Assembly: GCA_947579605.1 (NCBI GenBank)
Contig: OX388314.1
Span: 17,109,982-17,173,981 of the forward strand
DNA: 64,000 bases
From: Athripsodes cinereus
Lineage: Eukaryota; Arthropoda; Insecta; Trichoptera; Leptoceridae
Direction: 5' to 3'
This document shows, in pieces, positions 13,123 to 25,100 of the stretch. Both the position numbers and the translations under genes were made by a program. Under the pieces are notes generated by a model that was not told the DNA's origin, ran no database searches, and saw only the letters and a list, made by a program, of their open reading frames with translations. Positions within the stretch are counted from its first letter, which is position 1, and every line of letters begins with the position of its first letter.

Positions 13123-16100
13123 CTGAAATTACAAAACACACAATGATTATATTCATAAATAAAAGATGTCATTGGAATATTTATATTGGAATATTTCTTT
13201 TAAAATTACAAGTTAAATAATTGGTGGGTACATGTATGTTATATCTTAAGATATTTGATAAAAAATATATAAAACATAATTTAAGATCAATAAGAAAATA
13301 AAACATAAATGAAAAATGTTTAAAATCTGATTATAATATGCGTTAACAAAGTAAGTTAAATAGAGACATGCAAAACAATAAAAAATAATTGGATAAACTG
13401 AAAATAGTTAAATAAAAAATAATTTAAACCTACAGTATACATAAACAACTTCCTAAATCACTCACAAACGAGTGGAGAAGAATAGAATAGAATAAATATA
13501 TAAAATATTTTCACACACCCAAACAAACAAATATGATTCAAATGATGAGCAAGCATTAATAAATAGAAAGTTAGAGTTGGGGTCAAATAATGTAAGTATA
13601 CAATAGCTGTGAGACATCACTGTGGATTAGTAAAGGAGGAGATGTAAAATGCCGTAAACTATGTAAGCATAAGAGATATAATGGGGTATAGAGAGAGAGA
13701 ACACAGTTATAGCGATATATATTAGGTAAAATGTATATTATGATAGTATGTTAGATAATGTATGTAATATAGGTATTATCCCTCATGCTGTATCAACATT
13801 ACGACATGTAATCCATACCTTCTCACATTGTGATGCGTAATGGTCGTGTGCAAACTCATCAAACTGGAAAAATATAAATCACGACTGAGGACATACTCTT
13901 CCAAAAGACAACACACATTATTCAATCAATACACAATGCCTATAGCAGACAACACAAGGTCTACAAACATCATACTTGGTTTATAATCCTTGTATTCTAA
14001 TAATCCCTCATGTTTCCTTATTTGCATATTTCTGAGACACACCTAAATTTCATCTACTTAAAACAAAAAATATGCAAATGATAAACATTTCAAAGTAAGA
14101 CATACAAAAACAATAAACATACCTATTTGGTGTTTTATGATAAAATAATGTAGGTAATTAAAGATAATGTAAAATCTTCTTCTGATAAGAACTTATTTAG
14201 AGTTCCTTATCTTGTATGAAAATATTCAATAAATTAAAACAGTCAAATAGTAAAATACACAAAAAAGAGTTGTTGAACATGAAAAAACAATCAGTAATTT
14301 AATTTGCAAATATCAAAATGGTCAAAATATAAATGCGTAAACACAATATTTCCACTAAGAAGCAAAAGCTGTTAGGTATTAACTATTGTTAAGAGCAAAA
14401 CAAAAACCATCAAATAACTGCTTTCAATATGTGAATATGAAATGCTTACAGTTGGCATATTGTAAAATTGTGGGTCCTACAATAATGTTAACAATTCTAC
14501 AAAAAAAAACATTACGAAACATAAAAAATAACAACACGAGCACAAATTTAAGAATTACACTGAACAAAGACATGAGAAACATAACATAAATATGCTATTT
14601 GATGGTCAGTAATATTTTGGTTGCCATACAATGAGGTGTTTCATGCTGCAGATGGAGTAATGTGTATTGAATATATGGCTGTTTACCTGATCATTAGTCA
14701 TTTCTGTGAGTTCAGCTGCAAGGCTACTGTGCAGTGGTGGTCCTAGCAATGAGCGGCCTGTTTCCAGTCCTCTAGTTAACATCTGAGCTTGCAATTCTTC
14801 ATGAGCTTCGGAGAGAGCTGTAACAATATATTATCATTAACATTTAAGATATTGACAAACTTTATCATGTTGATCAAATCAAACCAACAATTTATAATAG
14901 GGTATAGCCAGGTAACCCTAAACGGTGGACACCCTCAGACATTGTAATATCACAGCAATTAAAAAGTCGCCTCAGGTACAATGTATCTTATCATTGTCTA
15001 AACAAGATACAGGTCAAATCTCGATATAACGAAGCTCACGGGACTGAACAAAACATTTCGTTATACTGAAAATTCGTTATACCGAATTCATAGAATTATG
15101 ACACCCAAACATTCACAAGTGTACTCCTAAGTCAAAATAATGGTAACAGGATGTCCGATATTCCAGCTTGAATAATATATAGGTACCTATAGCAGGACAA
15201 ATACATACTAGACTTTAGCGCGGTACATTTTTTGCGCAGCATTAATAATTACAACAATAATAATATTATGCTGCCTCACTCCACATCATTAAGATGATAA
15301 TGGTCTCATTCCTACTAATGCTGAAGTATAGAACACCCTTTGTACCTGCTGAGGGTGTCGTGTTCCTATCATAAAAAAAATCTTTGTTACTGGACAGAAA
15401 ACAAATAAAACAGCGATCTTCAAACTGTGATACATAGATTTATTTAAAAAGTATATTTATTGCATACATACTCAACATGATGAAATGATTTATAATAAAA
15501 AATATGCAAATATAAAAAAGTGTACAAAAACAACAGAAGATTATTATTTATTGACAAAAAAATCAGAAATTTTAGTTTGTTTAGAATTTTCTGTAGCGGC
15601 TTTAAAAATGTATTCCTCCAACTTTGAAATATTTTAAAAAGCATCTTCTATCCTTCAAAATGCTTACTTTCTCCTTCAGAGCGAATTGTCATCGTTTTTG
15701 CTCCATTTTAATAGAGACAAAAAACACACAAAAATGATGTAACGTAAAATGTTTTTTAAAAAAGTTTGAAATCACTGAAATGTAGAACAAACACAACAGG
15801 ATACAGTGCAATGTAAAGTTTTAGAATCAGCGAAATAAAGATGGGCAATAGACAATAAAACGGTTTTTTTTCGCTGGCTGGTGTTTTGGAAGGCGCGCTG
15901 TGTGTTTCGAGCTCCCAGAAAAAGAATTCAATTTAGCTAAAAATTGCGGTTATTTGTTAATTTTTTTTGGTTTAAGTTATTATTTTGGTTATCACCAATA
16001 TAATGTAAATATAAGTTTTCTTTTCTAATAATAATTATTGGAAAAAAGTAGGTATTAAGTTTAGTTTTTAGTAGTATTGTTGCAATGCAGGTCGGGTAAG

Positions 16101-19100
16101 TGACATATTATTATTTTGTTATTTTCTTTCAGTCAAGAGTATTACGTTCACTATACGAGTACGGTCATTAATAATAATTTAATTTTTGGTTACTATACTC
16201 TGTTATTACGTTATCTAACTGAATACGAAATTTTGTTTTAATTTTATTTTATACTTTTTTTATCTGTGTTAATTAATGATGGAGAGGGAGCCGCCGGATC
16301 CTGGGGTTCCTCCGGATATTGGAAAGGACAGGCTAAACAGCCTTCCAGAGGTTAGGATGAGTCAGTCGGATGACCTGCCTGAGGTCGGGACGACACAATT
16401 AAAGAGGACGAGACAGTCTTTTTCCCCACCACCAGATGATTCAAAGAGAAATAAGGGAATGGTAAATAATTTACCATTACTTTTATATACTGCAAGGGAC
16501 ATGGGTCCATTTATCACTCATGTGCAAATGATGCAAGAGGGTTCTGCAATCAACCCAATTCTCTTTGGCAAGTCATTAAAAAATAATGTCAATAACATAA
16601 AACAAGGTGGAGTAAAAGCACTTGGAAAATATAAATTATCAGTAGAGTTCGAAACATTGACAGCTGCTAACGAATTTATACACGGTTCGCTTAGCAAACA
16701 ATACAAGATTTTTATTCCCACGTACAATGTCACACGAATGGGAGTTATTAAAGGGATCCCTAAGGAGATTACTGAGGAAGAACTGCTTAATGAAATAATA
16801 TGCCCTGAGGGGTATGGCTCAGTAATAAGAGTCCGCAGACTCAACTATAAAGATAAAATTTCGGAAACTCCTAAATGGCTTCCATCTATGTCTGTCATTG
16901 TGACTATAGAGGGACAGAAATTACCACCCCACGTTTATTTCAATTACAATAGAATACCGGTGGATACTTACATATTTCCAACTGTCCAGTGTTTCCAGTG
17001 TTGCAGATTTGGACACGTAAAGACTAACTGTAGGTCAAAAGCAAGATGCTTTAAATGCACAGAGGAACATTCAGGAGAAAGCTGTGATATTACGGAAAAA
17101 AAATGTATTAACTGCAATGGACAGCATAACGCTACGAGCTTTACGTGTCCAGTATACATACGCGAAAAGGAGATAAAACATCTAATGGCAGAAAAAAGCA
17201 TATCATACGTTGAAGCTTCAAGACAAATACCACGAGCAAAAACGTCTTTTGCCGATAAATTAAATTCATTTATCCCCCAACAAAATAATAGCATACCAAC
17301 ACAGTCAAACAATCAGATCTCGGAGAGAAAAACAATTTTTAAGTATAAAACACCGACCGCTCATAAGTACTTAGCAAAATCGGTTATTCAACCAAACACA
17401 GATTTATATATACACCCTAATGGAAACAACTCATACTATTCTAAAGAAAATGGAATTGCACTGAATAATAAACCAAATGACCTACCACTAGAAAATATAA
17501 TGTGTACAATTTTAACTGCAATCAACTCTTTGAAAGATTTGATTCAAGGTTTTCCTAATACTGACTTACCGAACAACGCTGCCGAAATAAAACTACAAAC
17601 GAAAAACACTCTAGTACAAAATGACCACCAAAAAACCGATACCAATACTTTTACAGAATAATAAAACTAATAGTAACTTTGCAACAAGAAAAAAAATCTT
17701 CCCTAACATTCTCCAATGGAACTGTAGAAGCATTACAAAAAATAAGAACAATTTAGTTGAACTTCTTCATTCAGAGGATATAAATATTGCTGCTCTATCG
17801 GAGACATGGCTGAGAGAAACTACAAACTTCTATCTCAATGGTTACATATGTCATCGATGCGACCGATTCGATGGATATGGAGGAACTGCTATCTTGATTA
17901 AATGTACGATTCCGCACTCAAGAGTTGATATAATAGCCCCAAATGATGATGTCCAAATCTGTGCAATCTCTCTAGGTGAGCTCACGATTGTATCCGTATA
18001 CTGCAAACCGGGATATAAATTTGACACTTCGTGGTGGACCAATATAATTGCAACTCTTCCAGAACCCGTACTGATTGTGGGAGATTTTAATGCTCATTCT
18101 AAACTTTGGGGGTGTGAAGTCAACGATCGTAGTGGGGATGATGTGTCTGAAATTTTTCTTGATAATTCTAAATTATGTATACTAAATGATGGCTCTGCTA
18201 CCAAATTTGCTCACACTAATGAAAAAAAGAGTGCTATAGACCTCACATTTTGCTCTCCCCAATTAGCACCCATCCTTACATGGAAGGTAGCAGAGGACAG
18301 GTATGGAAGTGATCACTTCCCGGTTATTATTAACAGTTTCAAAATCCAACTGAACATCCTCAACCAGTCGAGGCCCAGATATAGAATCGATTCTCCTAAG
18401 GCTAAAGTATCAGATTTCTTAGCCGAACTTGACTCCATTCCCAAAAATATCAACCTATTTCCTGAATCAACAGATTGTACTGATACATATGAGACACTAG
18501 TAACAACTATATCCTCTTTAGCCAAAAAATATATACCTTACCATTCCTCATTCCAAAGAATGAAATCATTCCCTGCTCCTTGGTGGGATTCAGCGTGTTC
18601 AGAGGCAGTTGGTAAGAGGAAAGAGGCTGCGAAAAAATATCGAAAGGATATGTCTGTAAAAAACCTTATCGAATATAAACGCATAGAAGCCAAAACTAAA
18701 CTACTGCTTCGCACAAAAAAAAAAGAGGGATGGCATCATTTCTGCAAAAATCTTTCTCCGCAGTCATCCTCGAAGATGGTCTGGGAGATGGTGCGCAGAT
18801 ATAGATTGTCCTTTAATCCCACTAAACCACCAATCCCTTTGAATTCCGTCTGGTTTTTCCAATTCATAGATAATCTAGCTCCTCCATATGTTGTCTCAAA
18901 ACAGGAACTCCATTTCCAATACAACAACAGACCTTCCCATAATCTCAATAGCCCATTTTCCTTATTTGAATTACAATCAGTCCTATCACACTTAAAAGAT
19001 TCAACACCTGGGCCAGATGATATACCCTATTCATTTATAAAGCTATCCAGTTCATATTTCCAGAATTTCTTTTTAAATATTCTAAATAGTATTTTTGAGT

Positions 19101-22100
19101 CAGCACAAATCCCAAACAGCTGGAAAACACAATACATCTTGCCCATAGCAAAGCCAAATAAAAATCCCAATGAAAGTACATCATATAGACCGATTGCTCT
19201 GTCGTCGTGCTTAGCGAAATTGATGGAACACCTCATAAAGAACAGATTATCCTGGTTCTTGGAGCATAATAACTGCCTTGCTCGCAGTCAGTGCGGATTC
19301 CGTAAGGGTAGAAGTACCACGGATGCTTTGAGTATTCTAAGTACTGATATTCGAATCGCCTTTTCGAATAAACATTGCCTGGTTGCTGCATTTCTCGACG
19401 TAGCGTCTGCCTACGATAATGTTCATATACCTACTTTAATAAACAAACTCCATAAACTCGCTGTTCCTTACAAATTAGCCAATGTGATATTTGAAACTCT
19501 AAAAGAACGTACCTTGATATTTTTGGATTCTGGACAAAATTCGGTCATCCGAACCACGCACAAAGGGTTACCCCAAGGATCTGTTTTGAGTCCCCTGTTA
19601 TATTCCGTATATACTCACGATATCGAACGTTCAATACCAAATAATGTTAATATTATTCAATACGCAGATGATCTTACTTTATACTCTGTTAACAAAGACC
19701 CTCTCATAGCATCAGAATCCTTGGAAAAGGCCTTAAATTCTCTCAGTGGATGGCTTGGTGAAAATAATTTGGCACTATCGACTGCCAAATCAAAAGTGGT
19801 TGTGTTTACAAAGAGGAGAAAATTGCCTAAAATTTCAATTGCACTTGATAACGACAACATTCCGATATGTAAAGAAGTAAAATTTTTGGGTGTCACTTTC
19901 CAAAGTAATTTACTTTGGACCACTCATATTAGTGACATCGTTGTCAAGTGTAATAAATCGTTTAATTTGATTAAATCAACAACCGGTGTTTGGTGGGGAT
20001 CCCATCCTGAAACATTAAAACTACTATACAATGCTTTAGTCAAAACAATTATAGAATACGGATCCATTATTTTCGAACCCATTCCTAAATATTTAAAGCT
20101 TAAGTTGGACAGAATTCAGTTCAAATGCCTCAGACTAATAACCGGCTGTATGAATTCAACCCCTACAAATGTTCTTCAAGTGGAATCGGTGGATCCTCCC
20201 ATCAATATCCGTAGGCAATATTTGAGCGACAAATACGTTCTTTCTACGATTTCGACGCAATCACATCCTCTCCTCCCAAAGTTGGCTCAATGTTCAGAAA
20301 TTGATAAAATGCAACAGTGTTCTTTAGTCAAAAGTTTCAACAAGTTGTCTCGCACAATAGAGAATAGATTTTGTAGCTATCAAAATCCAATATATGAGAT
20401 CCCATATGAGTCGCTTGCGCTTAGACCTGAGATTGAGTTTAACGATGAATGGAGGAAAAGCAACACAGTAGGTCAGCATTCCGAAACAATGAATCAGCTC
20501 TTTGGTGATTGCATCTCAAAGCTAAATAACTTCAACCATATCTATACGGACGGATCGAAGTCTGCGGAAGATCAATTTGTGGGTTGCGCTTTCCTTAATA
20601 CTACCTTGGACATTAGTGAAATATTTAGCCTACCCGCAAATGCATCAATATTCACGGCAGAGAGCTTGGCAATTTTGGAGGCTCTGAGTCATGTCCACCA
20701 GGAAAAACTAGATAATAGTGTCATATTTACAGATTCACTTAGCTGTCTATTGCAACTTAACTCCTCTCCCTTTAAAGTGAAACATAACACGATCCTCATA
20801 AAAATAAGATTTCTCTTATATCTCTTACATCTCAATGATCAGCGGGTCATCTTGGCTTGGCTCCCAGGACACAAGGGAATAACAGGAAACGAAAGAGTTG
20901 ATATGCTGGCTAAGAGTGCGAGGAGTTCGTACCCAATAAAATATAAAAAAATTCCTTCAAGTGATTTTGTTCCCACAATAAAGAGAGAAATGTTAGAGGA
21001 ATGGGAGACTGATTGGAAGGAGACATCTAAAAAGCGCGGAAGGTGGTATACGGAAGTTCAGGAGGCCATTCCAAGGAAACCATGGTTTGTTGGGGCCCGT
21101 TTGTCCCGCAGGGAAATTTCATTGAGTTGCAGACTGAGATCTGGACATACAACTGCCCCGGCTCATTTGAGTAGGATCAATTTATTGGACTCCCCAAGAT
21201 GTTCCTGTGGGGTGGATGTGGCGGATCTTAATCATATTGTGTTCGAATGTGAATTGCTCAAGAATAGGGATGAATTTGTACAGGAACTTCTGAAGAGAAG
21301 GGGTAACCTCCCTATGGGCCTGCCAAGTCTTTTGTGTGATCCAACTGCTGAAATGGTGAGAATTTTGTATGGTTTTTTGGAAATGAATGGGGTGCGTTTG
21401 TAGACTTTTGGGATGGTGAGATTTTATATTACTAAGTTTTATTAAAAAAAAAAAAATATATGCGTGTATGTGTATGTATGTGTGTATGCATATGTATATA
21501 TGTATGTGTGTGTATATGTGTATATATATGTATGTTGATTAAAAAAAAAAAAAAAAATACGTAAATACATATAGGTATACTTGAGACTGACCGGGAACAC
21601 CATCATTGGTGAAGGTCATAAATAAAAAAAAAAAAAAAAAAAAAAAAGACAATAAAACGAAATAAACAAGAGGAACACTTGTAAACCATATGTGATGCAA
21701 TTACTGACAAACACGTGTTAGGTCACCAGAAGTCAAGAATAAACCAATTTCACAAAAAAATTGAGTTAATTTTGAAGTAAATTCTAAAGCACTGAGACAA
21801 AAACTTCGTTATACTGAGATCGGTCTTCGTTATAATGAATTTTGGTTCAGTACATTTTGTATGGAAATTTCTCGGGGACAAACTATAGATTCGTTATACT
21901 GGAAATTTCGTTACTTCGGTATTCGTTACACCGAGATTTGACCTGTATTAATAAATTACGAAGGTAGGAGTTGTATGGTATGTAAGATTTTGTTTCTTAG
22001 GGTATTTAATGAGGCATCTGTTATATTTCTTAATAATTACAATCAAAATATTAATGTCATATAAATATGTTTAGTTTGTGTTATAGGCAATTTATTATAT

Positions 22101-25100
22101 TTTTCAAGCATAAAAATACTTCTTCTATTCCATACACAGTTTAAATGTTTGATCAAAATGAATCAATTAATGGCAATCAGGTACCCCCGAACACACGATG
22201 TCCAGAGGACATTGAAAATGTGTGGTATTTTTTTTTCTAAATTTCTTTATTTTCTAAAATCTCCGAAAGTTTATTGACTTTAATCAATTACATCACTTCA
22301 TAGATTTAGTATCAAAAACTACAGTAAATATAATAAATTTTGAAGGAAAAAATTTAATTGGGATAATGTGACTATGCTGAGGAGTAAATTTTTGACAAAA
22401 AGTTGTAGCTCTAAAGATTGGATGTATGTATAAAGTTTGTGTGCACATTTCAAATTCTGATATAAAGTATTTTTTGAGATATTTAGTAGGATATTTAACA
22501 CTATGGTTTATCTTTTAAAAGTGTCTGGGGGTACCTTAAGAGTATGTATTAAGTATATATTTTAGTTTCTATGTTCTTAAAGACTTATTATTATTTTTAT
22601 AATTTTTTTTTCATTTGTTGTTTATATTATTCTATTGGGTTAGTTGGAAGATATCGCGTCCCTGCGATAAACTCGCCCATTGTACAAAATTATTTGTTTA
22701 TTTATTTTATTTATTCATTCTTTACTGTACATTGATTAAAAACAATTACATAAAAGGTATACATTCAAATTAAATACAATCAATATACAGAGGGCGAGTT
22801 TATCGCAAAGGCGCGATCTCTTCCAACTAACCCAAATACCATGTTTATACCATGTAACCTTATTATTTGTATCCAAATATTTTGTACAATAAAGTTTATT
22901 ATTATTATTATTACCTTTTGTAGAAAAATATGCACCAGAATCTGGAAATTTGTATTGTAATTAAGTGCCAGGCCTACCTGACCTGCCCCCAAACATAAAT
23001 CACTATTGCAAGGCTAACAGGTAATTTTTTTGACACTTAACAAATACAACAAGATAATCTTAAATGATTAGATAAATATTGGTGTAGATCTTATGAATAA
23101 TTTATAAAAGATATGAATGTTCTTGGAATATGTACACATAACAATTGTGTAATTGGTAAATCACACATATCGTCCCTGTTCTGACTAACTGTTGTATCTG
23201 CCTAAATGTAAATTGTTCAGGAGAGCGTTTTTAGTGTTTTGCCGTGCATATTTTCGTCTCTCCTAGTTATATGATACAGTGTAAATATATAACATTATTT
23301 TATTTGTACCTATTTTTATATATCTCAGAATTATTTTTGTGATGAAATTTTGAGGAATTAGTAGATACAACACATTTTATTTAGAACAATTCGTAAATAC
23401 GGCAACAAATAAGAAAGCTTTTCCAGGATAACGGTCACAGTTACAGGTGTGATCTTCAGTGAGAACATGCAGGGAACATATAAGTACACATTGGTGATCA
23501 TAACTCGATTTCGCCAAAAATATCAGATACGACAGTTAGTCAGAAGAGGGACGATATTACATCAGAACCAAAGTAAAAAATAATCATTCATGTGTTACAT
23601 AAATCTTACCTTTGTTTTCCTGCCTAAGCCTATTTAGATCTTCATGTAGTTCTTCCAGTCTCAGAAGTTCTGGTTGTCCCCATGTACCATCCACAGCATC
23701 ACCTTGTGCTGTATTTCTGGCAGCCAATTCAGCCCTGGTTTTTTCTAATTCTTTTTGCATTTCACTAAGTAGATCGGTATTTCTTTCCTGAGCTTCTTTT
23801 TCTTTCCTAAGAGCTTCCTTGGCTTGTTGCAGCTGCAGTGTGAGTGTTGCCACAGTGTCCTGAGCTTCCCGCAGCCTTTGAGATTCTGCATCCACTCCCA
23901 GTCGTAGTCCTTCTGAAACTCCACGTAATCTTCCAGCCTGAAATTTCATTTTAATGTAAGATTACCAAGTATAATACAAAATGGAAAAATAATTAACTCA
24001 AAAGATAATTTTGTAACATACTTTGCGAATATAATGTTGTGAAGAAATTTCTTACAGTTAACCAGGTATGTCTTTTATTTAAATAGAATATCAAATTCTC
24101 TTATTTTGAATGAATTAACTATGTTACAGCTGAAAACCATTCCTATATGTTAAAATCACTATGATGTAAGCTGTTACTTGTATTTTTAGAACATTGAATT
24201 TCTGGAGGACTCTGTACAACATTAGCATTTATATCTATTCACTTCACAATTGAGTCTGACACATATACATATATAGTTAATAATATAGATGTGCATTTCC
24301 TTACTTCTTGTCTAAGATTCCCAGCCTCTGCCTCAGCTCCCATTAATCTGGTTTGAAGATTTTCTATCTGTGAGTCTCTATCCCTCTCCACCCTAAGAAT
24401 AGCCTCCCTCCCTCTTCTCTGTTCCTCGGCTATCCTCTCCTCACACCTCTGCTCCATGTCTCTCAGCTGTTCTTCCAGCATATGTACTCTCGCCTGTAGA
24501 CCTGCATTCTCAGCTTTGACTACCGTGTATCTGCCATCAGCCGTGTTCTGGGTGTCGGCTAAGACCGTCACCTGTTGTTGAAGTAGTTGCACCTGGAAAA
24601 TAAAATTATGTGATGCTTACTATATTTCTAAACCAAAAGAGTATTATAGTCGAAAATACTACAAAAATCTCTTAGTACCTAGGAATAAAGTCATAGTGGA
24701 AAGAATTAAAAAAAAGCTCAGTTAGTTGGGTGGTGGATATCCATTCATCTATACCAGTAGAATAATTGCACACAATAAATATACAGATCGTTTTTTTTTT
24801 TGGGATATAACTAAATTAATAAAGCATTCGGGATGGGTGGCGTGCAGTATCAAAGAAATGAAGATGAATTGGGGGATAGCTTTTCGAAAAATTTATAGTG
24901 AAGATAGTGTGCGGATAAATGTCTCTTTTCCTTCAGTAGACACTTCTAATGAGGAAATGTCAATTGCTAGGCTGTGGAAATTTTTAATGCACGATTAGAT
25001 GATGATTAAGTTGTCACGTCTTGGCCTACCTGGCATAATGCATAGTAACACGCATGGAGTTGGATGGTTGATGATATTTAAAACTAAAGACTGTGGGAGT

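Larger units (their letters stand above)
15863..21646 (+). mobile_element. Full-length non-LTR retrotransposon (I/Jockey superfamily, RNase H-bearing)
   Basis: The 5.78-kb element is bounded by a 13-bp TSD. It has a ~410-bp 5' UTR, two overlapping open reading frames (16276-17661 and 17621-21403) without stops or frameshifts, a 3' UTR with a TG-rich microsatellite, and a terminal poly(A). A gag-like ORF1 with three CCHC-type knuckles plus an endonuclease-RT-RNase H ORF2 fits the I-group; Jockey proper usually lacks RNase H. The exact TSD and intact frames suggest a young copy, possibly still competent. It is on the plus strand, antisense to nuf. Confidence 0.9.
15010..21945. mobile_element. 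pogo/Tigger-like DNA transposon split by a LINE insertion
   Basis: The left end CAGGTCAAATCTCGATATAA and the right end (reverse complement CAGGTCAAATCTCGGTGTAA) form terminal inverted repeats, each flanked by TA (15008-15009 and 21946-21947). Subterminal TTCGTTATACCGAA-like repeats lie inside both ends, typical of pogo/Tigger elements. Removing the LINE and one TSD copy leaves about 1.14 kb, too short for a transposase, and no transposase frame is seen; it is therefore non-autonomous or a deletion derivative. It lies in the nuf intron between 14817 and 23610. Confidence 0.75.

Noticed and set aside
24726..24998. 90-codon plus-strand open frame in a nuf intron
   Set aside because: No recognisable domain, no splice or promoter context, antisense to nuf and with ordinary AT-rich composition; not supported as a gene.
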